DNA from: JBCFAY01 sp038562375
Lineage (GTDB): Bacteria > Bacillota > Clostridia > Christensenellales > CAG-138
Length of the DNA stretch: 64,000 nucleotides
Assembly (NCBI GenBank): GCA_038562375.1
Contig: JBCFAY010000013.1
Coordinates: 1-64,000 of the forward strand
Reading direction: 5' to 3'
The position numbers and the translations under genes were made by a program. This document shows, piece after piece, positions 22,596 to 32,292 of this stretch; within the stretch, counting starts at the first letter, position 1; every line of letters begins with the position of its first letter. Below the pieces are notes generated by a model. That model searched no databases. It worked only from the letters and a program-made list of their open reading frames with translations, and was not told where the DNA came from.

Positions 22596-24836
22596 CTATC
22601 TTTTTTCCGGCTGCATCTGCTGCGTTTTTTTTGCCGACCTTCTCCTCCCGCGCGAGCGGTTGGACTTGCTGCCGCCCGCTTTTGGCGCGGAGCCGTCTTT
22701 CTTCTGCGGCGAGGGCTTTTCGGGCGGAGTATTCGCGGCTTTTTGCGCCCGTTTGTTGAGCTCGAAATCGATCGTGCGCGCGTCCATATCGACGCCGGCG
22801 ACACGCACCTCAACAATGTCGCCAAGGCGGTAGATCCTGCCGCTTGAGCGCCCTATCATACGGTGATTCTTCTCGTCATGGGTATAGAAGTCGTCTTCAA
22901 GGGAATTGAGGCGAACCATTCCCTCCACCGTATTCAAGAGCTCCACAAAAAAACCGTAGTTGATGACCCCGCTGATCAGGCCGCTGTATACGCTGCCGAT
23001 GCGGGACTGCATGTATTCGCATTTCTTCAGGTCGTCGACCGCGCGTTCGGCCTCCATCGCGATGCGTTCGCGCTCGCTACAATGCCGGGCGGACTCGGGA
23101 AGCCATGCCGCGATCCTGTCGACCTGCTTCGCGTCGAGCGCCCCGTGGAGCAGCGCTTTCAGGATGCGGTGCACCACAAGGTCGGGATAGCGCCTTATCG
23201 GCGAGGTAAAGTGGCAGTAATACTGCGCCGCAAGCCCGAAGTGGCCGAGGCTCTGCTCGCTGTAGCGCGCCTTCTTGAGGCTTTTGAGCGTGACGCGGTT
23301 GACGATGTTTTCTTCCTTGGTGCCCTTGGCGGAAAGGAGGATGCGCTGGAACGTGCGCGGCTGCACGTCCTTGATGTTCTTGACGCCGTAGCCGAGCGAC
23401 TGAAGGAACGTGTTGAGATCAACGAGCTTTTCCTGGTCGGGCTTTTCGTGCACGCGGTACATGCACGGCGCGCCCGCGTCCGAAAGATGCTGCGCGACGG
23501 TCTCGTTGGCGAGCAGCATGAACTCCTCGATCATGCGATGGGATACGCCGCGATCGGCGGCCTCGATATCGGTCGGCCTGCCGAGGTTATCGAGCGTAAT
23601 CTTCGCCTCGGCGAGATCGAAATCGATGCTGCCGCGTTTGACCCGCTTCTCGTGCAGCCGCTCCGCGAGCTGCTGCATCCGCTCGAGCATCGGGAGCACG
23701 TCCGCGTACTTGGCGCGCAGATCGACGTTGCCGTTCAGCATCGCGTTTACGTCGTCATAGACCATGCGGTGCCGCGTGTGGATGACGCTCTCGGTAAAGC
23801 GGTGATCGACGACGCGCCCGTCCCTGGTCACCTCCATGATGCACGAGAGCGCAAGCTTATCCTCGCCCGAGTGCAGCGAGCATACGCCGTTCGACAGCTC
23901 CGCCGGGAACATCGGCAGCACGCGGTCGAGAAGGTATACGCTCGTTCCGCGTGTGTACGCGTCCTTGTCGAGCGGGCTGCCTTCGGGGACGTAGGCGCTC
24001 ACGTCGGCGATGTGAACGCCGAGGAGCATATTGTCGCAGCCCAAGGGGACGAGCGAAATCGCGTCGTCCAGATCCTTCGCGTCCGCGCCGTCGATGGTGA
24101 TGATCGGAAGCGATCGAAGGTCCTCGCGCCGGGCGACGGCGTCGCCGTCGGGCGCTTTGAGCGTGCGCGCCTGCCGCAGGGCGCTCTTTGTAAACGCTTC
24201 GGGCAGATCGTATTGGCGGACGATGGAGAGGATATCCGTCCCCGCCTCGTTTTTGCCGCCGAGCACCTCGGTGACGACTCCCGCCATAGGCCTCCGCCCG
24301 TCCGGGTACTGGACGATCTGCACGACGACCTTGTCGCCGGGCTTGGCGGCTCCGGTATCCGAATCCTTGATCAGCACGTCCATAGGGATGCGCGTTTCAT
24401 CCGGCACGACGTAGCCGCCCAGGAGACGGTCGCTCTCGAATTTGCCGACGATGCGTGAAAACGCGCGCACTGCGATCAAGGCGACCTCCGCCTCCGGCGT
24501 GCCGTTGCGGCTGACCTGGTCGGTCAGCCGGACCCAGACCTTGTCGTTGTGCATCGCGCCGTGCATCGCGTCGGCGGGAATAAAGGCGTCCGGCGAGCCG
24601 TTTTCCGGGATAAAGAAGCCGAACCCGCGCGCGTGCCCCTGCATGCGGCCGTAAACAAGCCCGGTCTGCTCGGGCAGCGCGAGCTTTTTCTTGCGCGTGA
24701 GCAAGAGCCGCCCTTCGACGAGCAATCGCTCGAGCGCCGCGGCGGCCGCGTCCTTATCCGGCAGTTCCTGCAAAAGCACGTCGGGAGCGATCGGCTTGCC
24801 CTCGCGCTGCAGTATTTCGATGATTTTAGTTTCCAT
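22596..24836 (-). CDS. rnr: ribonuclease R
   Basis: The 746-aa 3'-5' exoribonuclease degrades structured RNA and takes part in trans-translation and RNA quality control. Cold-shock-like domains (residues 20-215) precede the RNB catalytic domain (about 235-560) with the metal site DGADAKDLDDAISL. An S1 domain covers about 625-705, and the tail is strongly basic and rich in Lys, Arg and Ser. The order secG-rnr is standard in Firmicutes; here smpB and ssrA do not follow. A terminator separates it from secG, so it probably has its own promoter. Confidence 0.96.
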   Translation of the reverse strand: METKIIEILQREGKPIAPDVLLQELPDKDAAAAALERLLVEGRLLLTRKKKLALPEQTGLVYGRMQGHARGFGFFIPENGSPDAFIPADAMHGAMHNDKVWVRLTDQVSRNGTPEAEVALIAVRAFSRIVGKFESDRLLGGYVVPDETRIPMDVLIKDSDTGAAKPGDKVVVQIVQYPDGRRPMAGVVTEVLGGKNEAGTDILSIVRQYDLPEAFTKSALRQARTLKAPDGDAVARREDLRSLPIITIDGADAKDLDDAISLVPLGCDNMLLGVHIADVSAYVPEGSPLDKDAYTRGTSVYLLDRVLPMFPAELSNGVCSLHSGEDKLALSCIMEVTRDGRVVDHRFTESVIHTRHRMVYDDVNAMLNGNVDLRAKYADVLPMLERMQQLAERLHEKRVKRGSIDFDLAEAKITLDNLGRPTDIEAADRGVSHRMIEEFMLLANETVAQHLSDAGAPCMYRVHEKPDQEKLVDLNTFLQSLGYGVKNIKDVQPRTFQRILLSAKGTKEENIVNRVTLKSLKKARYSEQSLGHFGLAAQYYCHFTSPIRRYPDLVVHRILKALLHGALDAKQVDRIAAWLPESARHCSERERIAMEAERAVDDLKKCEYMQSRIGSVYSGLISGVINYGFFVELLNTVEGMVRLNSLEDDFYTHDEKNHRMIGRSSGRIYRLGDIVEVRVAGVDMDARTIDFELNKRAQKAANTPPEKPSPQKKDGSAPKAGGSKSNRSRGRRRSAKKTQQMQPEKR

Positions 24837-24933
24837 AATATTGTGGGTAGTAGGTTCCTCTCTTGCGGTATAATTCTATAATGAACAAATCCCGCGGCAT
24901 TTAAGCAGCTTGGAGCATAATGTCCGTGCAAAC

Positions 24934-24965
24934 AAAAAAGGGCCGACTCTTACGAGACAGCCCTT
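24934..24965 (-). terminator. secG terminator
   Basis: On the minus strand AAGGGC...GCCCTT with inner GTCTC/GAG pairing, followed by six T. Confidence 0.75.
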
Positions 24966-24979
24966 GAAAGAACGTTCAT

Positions 24980-25219
24980 TTAGGCGAGGATTGCCAGAGC
25001 AATCGCGATCACGCCGATGACGACGGCGAAAATCTTCGTCAGCTTCTGAAGCTTGGCCTCCTTGCTTGCCGCCTTTCCGCGCGGCGTGAAGGACTGCGTG
25101 TCCCCGCCGAACGCGCCGCCGAGACCGGCGCTCTTGGTGGCCTGCATCAGAACCACCGCGATCAGGCAGATGGAGACAACTATCAACAGAATCTGGCCAA
25201 TCAACATTACAACATCCAT
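24980..25219 (-). CDS. secG: SecG preprotein translocase subunit
   Basis: The 79-aa protein has two membrane helices flanking the conserved cytoplasmic loop VLMQATKSAGLGGAFGGDTQSF, diagnostic for SecG. It is an accessory part of the SecYEG channel and helps SecA cycling. A sigma-A promoter and GGAGGT site lie upstream. The downstream neighbour is rnr, as in Bacillus and Clostridia. Confidence 0.96.
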   Translation of the reverse strand: MDVVMLIGQILLIVVSICLIAVVLMQATKSAGLGGAFGGDTQSFTPRGKAASKEAKLQKLTKIFAVVIGVIAIALAILA

Positions 25220-25255
25220 AGGAATGCATTACCTCCGTCCATGACTGCAAGCGTC

Positions 25256-25284
25256 ATTGTATCATGCTGACCACAAAAGCGCAA
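25256..25284 (-). promoter_or_regulatory. secG promoter
   Basis: Minus strand: TTGCGC (25284-25279), 17-bp spacer, TACAAT (25261-25256). Confidence 0.65.
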
Positions 25285-25349
25285 GGGTTTTCTTGCTTCT
25301 GCCGCGCTGCGCGAATTATTAAGAATGTATTTCCAAGTGATTAAAGATA

Positions 25350-25377
25350 TTGACATATGACTAATATATGGTAATAT
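25350..25377 (+). promoter_or_regulatory. promoter upstream of the DUF2975-like gene
   Basis: A perfect TTGACA (25350-25355), 16-bp spacer, TAATAT (25372-25377). The start point would give a leader of about 215 nt including a strong hairpin. Confidence 0.6.
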
Positions 25378-25468
25378 TTTCACAAAGGTCTGCCGAAATT
25401 TGCGAACTCTCAAAAAAAGAATTTTGGCTGGAGAATTATCTTTCTGATAACGGCATTTTGTGTTCGAC

Positions 25469-25500
25469 GCTATTGCCGATGTACCAGCATCGGCAATAGC
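25469..25500 (+). other. perfect 13-bp hairpin in a leader
   Basis: GCTATTGCCGATG (25469-25481), loop TACCAG, CATCGGCAATAGC (25488-25500). No T-run follows, so it is not a standard terminator. It may be a protein-binding or stability element in the leader. Confidence 0.5.
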
Positions 25501-25598
25501 AAATCCATGTTATAGCAAAAGATATCGTAAAACCATCCTGTGTAGTCATCAAAAGGAATTAGTAAATATCGGAGACAATGTAAGCTGGGGGTGAATCT

Positions 25599-26207
25599 AT
25601 GGTTTTTAAAATATTGACAAAGCCGACTGCGAAAGTTATTATTTTGATTTTAATGATACTGTGCTGTCTTGCTGCTCTTTCAATCATACAGGTGTGCGTT
25701 CTTCTTTTTAATGGCGACGTTGAAATCAATCTCATGACAGACCAGACACCGTCTCCATCAAAGGTGTTCTTGAAAGGCGGCGAGCTAGCCGGAGGCTGGC
25801 TGACATTACCGGAAGAGATCTACTTAACTGCGCCGGATAATATGATTGCGGACGCTTCGCGCGTTGGCGTTTACCTTATAGGAATGGTACGGCTTGTTCC
25901 TACGTTGGTTTGCCTTATCGTTCTTTGCGCAGCTCTTTTTAATATATTTAGAGAAAAGCTATTTTGTATGCAAAACATTACTCTTTTGTTCGTAGCCGGC
26001 AGCATACTCTTGCTGACTTCCATCCTTGCTCCTATCATTAACCGTTATATTATTCCGCCTGTTGTCAGTTCGCTTTCTGCAAATACTCTCGCAACAGGGG
26101 TCAATATGAAGAGTGCTCCGCATCTATGGTGGGGGATTGCGCTTGTTTTGATGGCCTATGTGCTCAAACAAGGCCTTGTGCAAAATGATGATTTCGTGAA
26201 GCATTAA
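25599..26207 (+). CDS. DUF2975-like membrane protein
   Basis: The 202-aa protein has four membrane helices (about residues 12-36, 92-116, 124-146 and 170-190) and an external loop between helices 1 and 2. The pattern and size fit DUF2975, usually paired with a YozG-like XRE regulator, which is missing here. Function unknown. A long AT-rich leader with a strong promoter precedes it. Confidence 0.55.
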   Translation: MVFKILTKPTAKVIILILMILCCLAALSIIQVCVLLFNGDVEINLMTDQTPSPSKVFLKGGELAGGWLTLPEEIYLTAPDNMIADASRVGVYLIGMVRLVPTLVCLIVLCAALFNIFREKLFCMQNITLLFVAGSILLLTSILAPIINRYIIPPVVSSLSANTLATGVNMKSAPHLWWGIALVLMAYVLKQGLVQNDDFVKH

Positions 26208-26273
26208 ACGATTCTATTGCAGTAATCGGTACGAACGGATTTACGTAAAGGCAAATGAGAGGGGTGCAATAAA

Positions 26274-26384
26274 ATGGATTTGTTCGGCACACTGATTCAC
26301 CTTGTAAACCTCGCGGTGGGCGTTCTGCTCATCATTGCGCTGATACAGGCGATCCGCTACCTGACCCGGAAGCTCAAACAATAA
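26274..26384 (+). CDS. 36-aa single-helix membrane peptide
   Basis: MDLFGTLIHLVNLAVGVLLI starts this 36-residue product, which ends in a basic tail (RYLTRKLKQ). A GAGAGGGG site precedes the ATG. A diverged copy follows 21 bp later with similar ends (VDLFG..., IQAIRYLSRKLK), arguing that both were real genes. A short transmembrane peptide with a C-terminal positive tail could be a regulatory or toxin-like peptide. Confidence 0.55.
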   Translation: MDLFGTLIHLVNLAVGVLLIIALIQAIRYLTRKLKQ

Positions 26385-26405
26385 GGACGATCGGGAGGAG
26401 CGGCA

Positions 26406-26524
26406 ATGGCGGTGGATTTGTTCGGCATTAACGTCGTCGCCCAGCTTGTCGACATCGTGCTGGCGTTGTGCTCATCATCGCGGGGATACAGGCGATCCGC
26501 TATTTGAGCCGGAAGCTCAAATAG
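26406..26524 (+). pseudogene. tandem copy of the 36-aa peptide, frameshifted
   Basis: ATG at 26406 with GGAGG upstream encodes MAVDLFGINVVAQLVDIVL, and then the frame must shift by one base near 26462 to give GVVLIIAGIQAIRYLSRKLK and a stop at 26524. The 119-nt length (not a multiple of three) fits a single-base deletion. Confidence 0.55.
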
Positions 26525-26543
26525 AAAGGAACGAACAGCTCAT

Positions 26544-26567
26544 AAGGCGGTTTTGAATCGCCTTTTC
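26544..26567 (+). terminator. terminator of the small-peptide genes
   Basis: AAGGCG/CGCCTT hairpin and TTTC. A second hairpin CCCC/GGGG with six T follows at 26574-26595. Confidence 0.5.
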
Positions 26568-26667
26568 GGCTTGCCCCCGATGGGGAACTTTTTTATGCGC
26601 TTGTTCCCGCACTGTCTTTAACGGCATTTTTTTGGTATAATAGCACGGAACAGAAAGGAATGATGGG

Positions 26668-27402
26668 ATGAAAAGAGGATTTTCCTACGCGATTTCTACG
26701 ATCGCCGGGCTGCTTTTTATCGTTTCGCTGCTATTTACGACGCTCCAGATCTGCATCAACGATCAGAACTGGTTTTTTTTGGAATACACGAAGCTCGATA
26801 CCGCGCGCAAGATGGATATGACGACGAGCGATATCACGGCGTCGCTGAAGCAGCTGGTCGATTACATGGAGGGCCGAGAGGACTCCATACAGATCAGGGT
26901 CGATGTGAACGGGCGCGAGCGCAAGATGTTCAACGACCGCGAGATCAAGCATATGAAGGACGTTAAAGCGCTCTATCAGGGCTGGCGCCTCGTGCGCAAC
27001 GTCGCCCTGCCCGCTTCGGCGCTGCTGTTTTTGCTTTCGGCGAGCATCATGCGGCGCGACGCGCTCAAGGTGCTCTCCAAAGGTTTCCTGGTGGCGTGCT
27101 CGATATTTACCGCGATCATCGCGGCGCTGGGCGCATGGGTGGCCGTCGACTTCAATTCCTTCTGGATCGCGTTCCACCGGATGTTTTTTGACAACGATCT
27201 TTGGCAGCTCGATCCGGATACCTCGCGGATGATTCGCATGTGCCCGGAACAGCTTTTCTACGATATCGTGCTGCGCTTCGGCGGCTGGTTTGTGCTTTCG
27301 ATCCTCGTGCTGGTCGCAGCGTGTGTGGCGTACCTCGTCATCCGCAAGCGCCGCCGCAACACGCCTTTGGTCGTGAAGGACGACAAACATGACGACGTAT
27401 GA
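26668..27402 (+). CDS. TIGR01906/DUF1461 family integral membrane protein
   Basis: The 244-aa protein has four membrane helices (near 8-28, 112-128, 140-160 and 205-228) and a family-typical outside loop REIKHMKDVKALYQG. The motif SFWIAFHRMFFDNDLWQLDP ends its third helix region. Lipoprotein intramolecular transacylase (Lit) belongs to this superfamily, so a role in lipid or lipoprotein chemistry is possible but not shown. TATAAT at 26636 marks a promoter. It overlaps tsaD by 14 bp. Confidence 0.75.
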   Translation: MKRGFSYAISTIAGLLFIVSLLFTTLQICINDQNWFFLEYTKLDTARKMDMTTSDITASLKQLVDYMEGREDSIQIRVDVNGRERKMFNDREIKHMKDVKALYQGWRLVRNVALPASALLFLLSASIMRRDALKVLSKGFLVACSIFTAIIAALGAWVAVDFNSFWIAFHRMFFDNDLWQLDPDTSRMIRMCPEQLFYDIVLRFGGWFVLSILVLVAACVAYLVIRKRRRNTPLVVKDDKHDDV

Positions 27403-28462
27403 AGACGCCGCGCGCGAGCGCGCGGATAGCCTGATCAAAACCGGGCGCGCAACCATACTCGCGATCGAAACCTCCTGCGACGAGACGGCCGCGGCAGTGG
27501 TGCGCGACGGGCGGACGGTACTCGGCGCGGCCGTGCACACACAGATCCCCTTGCACGAAAAATACGGCGGCGTAGTGCCGGAGCTCGCCTCGCGCAGCCA
27601 TGTCGAGCGCATCGGACCGGTTGTTGCGCAGGCGCTTGAAAGCGCGGGCGCAACGCTCGAGACGATCGACGCCGTTGCGGTCACGTACGGGCCGGGGCTT
27701 GTCGGCGCGCTTCTCGTGGGCGTAAGCTACGCAAAAGGGCTCGCGCTTGCGAAAAAACTGCCGCTCGTTGGCGTAAACCATATCTTCGGACACGTGGCCG
27801 CGAACTATCTGACGTATCCCGAGCTGGAACCGCCCTTTGTCTGCCTTGTGGCGTCGGGCGGGCACACGCATCTGCTCTTGATCGAAGACTATATCTCCTG
27901 CCGCCTGCTCGGCCGCACCCGGGACGACGCGGCCGGCGAGGCGTTCGACAAAGTCGCCCGCGCGCTCGGCTTAGGCTACCCGGGCGGGCCGAAGCTTGAG
28001 GCGTTGGCCAGGCAGGGCGATCCGAACCGCTACGCCTTCCACGCGGGCTTCAACGCCGGACAAGGGCTCGACATGAGCTTTTCGGGCGTTAAGACGGCGG
28101 TGGTGAATCTTTTGCACAACGCCGGACAAAAGGGCGAAACGCTCGATCATGCGGACATCGCGGCCTCCTTCGAGCGCAGCGTGGTGGAGACGCTCGCGCA
28201 TAAATCCGTGCTGGCCGCCGGGGCGGCGAACGTGCGAAAGCTCGCGCTCGCGGGCGGCGTATCGGCCAATCAGGCCCTTCGCGCGCGCATGGAACAGCAG
28301 GCGAAGCGCGCGGGGCTGACCTTCTACACCCCCAAAATGGAATACTGCACCGATAACGCGGCGATGATCGGCTGCGCCGGACACTATGCGCTCCTGGCGG
28401 GGCGGCGCGATTCGCTAGCGCTCAACGCTTGCCCGCAGCTTTCGCTGAAAGCGCAGGATTAA
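27389..28462 (+). CDS. tsaD: tRNA N6-threonylcarbamoyladenosine transferase TsaD
   Basis: The 357-aa enzyme transfers the threonylcarbamoyl group to A37 of ANN-decoding tRNAs. It acts in complex with TsaB/TsaE, which are not in this window. All motifs are present: ETSCDETAAAVV, the metal-binding HxxxH (VNHIFGHVAAN), VASGGHTHL, and ALAGGVSANQALR near the C-terminus. It carries about 20 extra N-terminal residues compared with typical members. It overlaps the upstream membrane gene. Confidence 0.97.
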   Translation: MTTYEDAARERADSLIKTGRATILAIETSCDETAAAVVRDGRTVLGAAVHTQIPLHEKYGGVVPELASRSHVERIGPVVAQALESAGATLETIDAVAVTYGPGLVGALLVGVSYAKGLALAKKLPLVGVNHIFGHVAANYLTYPELEPPFVCLVASGGHTHLLLIEDYISCRLLGRTRDDAAGEAFDKVARALGLGYPGGPKLEALARQGDPNRYAFHAGFNAGQGLDMSFSGVKTAVVNLLHNAGQKGETLDHADIAASFERSVVETLAHKSVLAAGAANVRKLALAGGVSANQALRARMEQQAKRAGLTFYTPKMEYCTDNAAMIGCAGHYALLAGRRDSLALNACPQLSLKAQD

Positions 28463-28565
28463 GGACTTCGTTTCCCTCTGACGGAGACTTTTGCCCGCAT
28501 GTTTTGCGGCGGCAAACGTACACTGTAAAAGCGACTCGAAAGAGAGCTTGACAGGGGGATTGGCG

Positions 28566-30416
28566 ATGAAGAATATTAAGCGCGCGGCGCTGTGTTTGCT
28601 TCTTGGCGCGATGCTGCTCGTATGCGGTTGTATGCCCGCATTTTCAGCGGTGGCGGCAAACTTCGCCGGTGCGAACGCAAAAACGCTCCCGCTCGGCGAG
28701 GCGCGTCTTTCTGCAAAGGCCGAGCACGCGCGCATTCCATTTGATAAAATCGAATACAAGCGCCCGGATTTAGAGGAGTCGTATCGCCTGATCGAATCGG
28801 TGCGCACGCTGATCGGCGGCTCCGATTCGGACGCGCTCTTTCAGGAGTACGACAAGCTCCTCAAGCAATATGAGCATATCTTCACGATGATTGTGTTCGC
28901 GGACATCAATTACGATCTTGACCTGAACAACAGTTTCTACGCCAATGAAATCGCACAGCTGGAAAAGGACGCCAACGCGTTTTTGATACAGATGGATGCG
29001 GTTACGGCCGAGATCCTTTCCTCCGCGCACGGCGACGCTGCCCGGAAACGGTGGGACGAGGGCTTTGTGCGCATCGCCGATAGGAATGCGGCGGCGGACG
29101 GCAAGTCGCTCGCTATACTCTCGCTCCGCGAGAGCGCGTATGAGCAGGAGTATTATCAGGCCAGCGTCGGCTTTACGGTCTCCTACCAGGGGAGGGAATG
29201 GACGATCGGCGACATCTATATGGATGCGACGCTCTCCTACGGCGAATACATCGAACTGTACCGGCGCTATTGCGACGATTTGGCGGAAACGCTTGAGCCG
29301 ATGTTCAAAGACCTGGTCGGCACGCGCGCCAGGATTGCCGAGGCGGCGGGCTACGGGAATTATTCGGACTACGCGTACGCGATGTACGCGCGCGACTATA
29401 CGCCAAAGGACGCCAAAGCGTTCTACGGCGCGGTGAAGGATTACGTCGTGCCGCTGTACCTCGACCTGTTCGACCGCTACAGCGCGGCGGATTACGAGGC
29501 GCTGCACGCGCAGCGCTTCGAGCTTTGGGATACGCTCGAGCGGTTCCAAACGCTTGCCGGGGAATTCTCGCCCCGGCTCAAGGAAGCGTTTTCGTATATG
29601 CTCGATTACGGCATGTGCGATCTGTGGCCGTCACGGAACAAGATCGGCGGCGGCTATGTGACGCTCCTTCCCGAGTACGCCTCTCCGTTTTTGCTGATGA
29701 ACTGGGACGAAAGCTACCAGAGCGTCACTACGCTTATCCACGAGATGGGGCATTACCTCTCCTATTACGATCGCCCGGTGAGCGGGTACAACAGCGCGGA
29801 TCCGATGGACCTCGCGGAGGTCGAATCCCAGGCGCTCGAGCTGCTGTTTCTCGAATACTATGACGAGCTTTTTAACGCGCCGGACGCCGCACGCCTGAGC
29901 GCGATCGGCAACGCGCTCTACGCGCTGATCTCCGGCTGCATGGAGGATGAATTCCAGCAGCGCGTCTATGCCGAGCCGGATATGGAATACGAGCGGATGA
30001 GCGCGCTGTATTACGAGCTCGCGAAGGATTACGGGCTGACGGAGATCTACGATGTGCCGCCCACGAGTTGGGTCGTGATACCGCACACCTTCACAAGCCC
30101 CCTGTATTACTTTAGCTACGCGATATCGACCGTGCCGTCGCTCGAGATCTTCCAGAAGTCTTTAACCGATTATTCCGCCGCGCGCTCGATGTATTTCGCG
30201 CTGGAACGGCGGGGCGAATACGTGACTTTCCGCAAGGCGCTCTCCGACGCCAATCTCTCCGATCCCTTTTCCCCGGAGCTCTTGAAGGGCCTCTGCGCGG
30301 ATCTGCGCGCATACCTCGACAAACTGCCGGCCGGGGCCGAGGGCGCGCCTGCGTTCGCGCCGCGCAAGGTATTCGCGGACGGTTCCCTTTGCACTTTGGC
30401 GGGCGGTTTGTTATAA
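28566..30416 (+). CDS. M3-family oligoendopeptidase, secreted lipoprotein
   Basis: The 616-aa protein begins with a lipoprotein signal (ALCLLLGAMLLVCGC), so it is probably tethered outside the membrane, unlike cytoplasmic PepF. The catalytic motif is TLIHEMGHYLSYY (about residue 394), with the third zinc ligand in LAEVESQALELLF. It would cut oligopeptides. ATG 28566 is chosen for the signal sequence and the GGGGG site. It lies between tsaD and argS and shares no obvious pathway with them. Confidence 0.88.
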   Translation: MKNIKRAALCLLLGAMLLVCGCMPAFSAVAANFAGANAKTLPLGEARLSAKAEHARIPFDKIEYKRPDLEESYRLIESVRTLIGGSDSDALFQEYDKLLKQYEHIFTMIVFADINYDLDLNNSFYANEIAQLEKDANAFLIQMDAVTAEILSSAHGDAARKRWDEGFVRIADRNAAADGKSLAILSLRESAYEQEYYQASVGFTVSYQGREWTIGDIYMDATLSYGEYIELYRRYCDDLAETLEPMFKDLVGTRARIAEAAGYGNYSDYAYAMYARDYTPKDAKAFYGAVKDYVVPLYLDLFDRYSAADYEALHAQRFELWDTLERFQTLAGEFSPRLKEAFSYMLDYGMCDLWPSRNKIGGGYVTLLPEYASPFLLMNWDESYQSVTTLIHEMGHYLSYYDRPVSGYNSADPMDLAEVESQALELLFLEYYDELFNAPDAARLSAIGNALYALISGCMEDEFQQRVYAEPDMEYERMSALYYELAKDYGLTEIYDVPPTSWVVIPHTFTSPLYYFSYAISTVPSLEIFQKSLTDYSAARSMYFALERRGEYVTFRKALSDANLSDPFSPELLKGLCADLRAYLDKLPAGAEGAPAFAPRKVFADGSLCTLAGGLL

Positions 30417-30489
30417 TGCTGTATTGGGAGTTCGGCGGTCCCGTTTGCCTTGCGCCGCCGTTCCATCACGGAAGATACAGGAGCGATCC

Positions 30490-32190
30490 ATGGATTTTAA
30501 ACGGAATATCGCCGAGGCGATCGGGAAATGCACCAAGATCGACGCGGATGAGCTCGTCGATCTGATCGAAATACCGCCGGATCCCTCGATGGGCGATTTT
30601 GCGTTTCCCTGCTTTAAGCTCGCAAAACAATTTAAAAAAGCGCCGCCCGCCATCGCTTCGGAGCTTTACGCCTCGATCGAACTGCCCGATGGCGTCAAGG
30701 AAGCGAAAGCCGCGGGAGGGTATTTAAACTTCGCGGTCGATCCGAACGCGTTTGCCCGCGCGGCGCTCAAACGCGCGCTCGAAGAAGGCGAAACCTACGG
30801 CGCGTCCGACGAAGGCAACGGCAAAACCGTCTGTATCGACTATTCCTCGATCAACATCGCCAAGCCCTTTCATATCGGGCACCTGAGCTCGACCGTGATC
30901 GGGCATTCGCTGTACCGGATCTATCGTTATCTCGGCTACCGCTGCGTCGGCATCAACCATATGGGCGACTGGGGAACACAGTTCGGCAAACTGATCGTCG
31001 CGTTTTTGCGCTGGGGCGACAAGGAGATCGTGGAGAAGGAGAAGATCCGCGCGCTTCTGGAGCTTTACGTGCGCTTCCACGACGAGGCGGAGAAGGACGA
31101 AAGTCTCGACGACGAGGCGCGCGCGTGGTTTAAAAAGATCGAGGACGGGGACGAACAGGCGCTTTCAATATTCGAGTGGTTTAAGAGGCTCACGCTCGAG
31201 GAGATCGGCCGTGTGTACGACCTTTTGGGCATCCGCTTCGACAGCTATGCGGGCGAGAGCTTTTATAACGACAAGATGGGGCGCGTGGTGGACGAGCTGA
31301 AACAAAAGGATCTGCTGAAGTTCGACAACGGCGCGTACCTCGTGGATCTTGAAGAATACAAGATGCCCCCGTGCATCATACTGCGCTCCGACGGGGCCTC
31401 GCTCTACGCCACGCGGGACATCGCGGCGGCGCTCTACCGCAAGGATACCTACGATTTTTACAAATGCCTGTACGTGGTCGCCTATCAGCAGAACCTGCAC
31501 TTCAAGCAGTGGTTCAAGGTCGTCGAGCTGATGGGCTACGGCTGGTCGAAGGACCTCGAGCACGTTGCCTTCGGCATGGTCAGTATGGCCGAGGGGACGC
31601 TTTCGACGCGGCGCGGCAAGGTCGTGTTCCTTGAGGAGGTGCTCGAGGCCGCCGTGCAGAAGACGTTCGAGGTGATAAAGGAAAAGAGCCCGGACCTCGA
31701 GGACAAGGAGCTTATCGCCCGCCAGGTGGGCGTCGGAGCGGTGGTGTGGAACGCGCTTTACAACAACCGCATCAAGGACGTCGTGTTCTCGTGGGACAAG
31801 GCCCTCAATTTCGACGGGGAGACCGGCCCTTATGCGCAGTACACGCACGCGCGCTGTTGCAGCGTGCTCAAAAAGGGCGAGGACATCGGCGCCGAAGTCG
31901 GCGAGATCGACTACGGCGCGCTCGAGGATGCGGAATCCATCGCGCTTCTCAAAGCCGTCTCCGCGTTTCCGGACGCTGTCCGCGAGGCGGCTGCACGCTA
32001 CGAGCCGTATCTCGTTTCCCGCAGCGTGATCGATGTGTGCTCGACCTTCAATAAATTCTATTACGATCACCGCATCATGGAGGCGGATCCCGTTGTGCGC
32101 CGCGCGCGCCTCGCCCTGACGCGGGCCGCCCGCAGCGCGATCGCGGCCGGATTGTATCTTCTTGGGATCGAAGCGACTCAGAAGATGTAG
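30490..32190 (+). CDS. argS: arginyl-tRNA synthetase
   Basis: The 566-aa class I synthetase charges tRNA-Arg. The N-terminal additional domain (to about residue 95) is followed by the catalytic core with the HIGH motif in KPFHIGHLSSTVIGHSL (about 125) and the variant KMSK loop in MAEGTLSTRRGKVV. The anticodon-binding domain ends the protein (residues 445-566). GGAG lies before ATG 30490. A 390-bp gap with elaborate inverted repeats separates it from serS. Confidence 0.97.
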   Translation: MDFKRNIAEAIGKCTKIDADELVDLIEIPPDPSMGDFAFPCFKLAKQFKKAPPAIASELYASIELPDGVKEAKAAGGYLNFAVDPNAFARAALKRALEEGETYGASDEGNGKTVCIDYSSINIAKPFHIGHLSSTVIGHSLYRIYRYLGYRCVGINHMGDWGTQFGKLIVAFLRWGDKEIVEKEKIRALLELYVRFHDEAEKDESLDDEARAWFKKIEDGDEQALSIFEWFKRLTLEEIGRVYDLLGIRFDSYAGESFYNDKMGRVVDELKQKDLLKFDNGAYLVDLEEYKMPPCIILRSDGASLYATRDIAAALYRKDTYDFYKCLYVVAYQQNLHFKQWFKVVELMGYGWSKDLEHVAFGMVSMAEGTLSTRRGKVVFLEEVLEAAVQKTFEVIKEKSPDLEDKELIARQVGVGAVVWNALYNNRIKDVVFSWDKALNFDGETGPYAQYTHARCCSVLKKGEDIGAEVGEIDYGALEDAESIALLKAVSAFPDAVREAAARYEPYLVSRSVIDVCSTFNKFYYDHRIMEADPVVRRARLALTRAARSAIAAGLYLLGIEATQKM

Positions 32191-32292
32191 CGCAGGGGAA
32201 AACGGCACCCGGGCGCATGTTCCCGGCGCGATCAAGGAACAATGAACTTACCGGGGCCGGGACAAGCCCGGCCGACGGAGCGCGACAACCGT

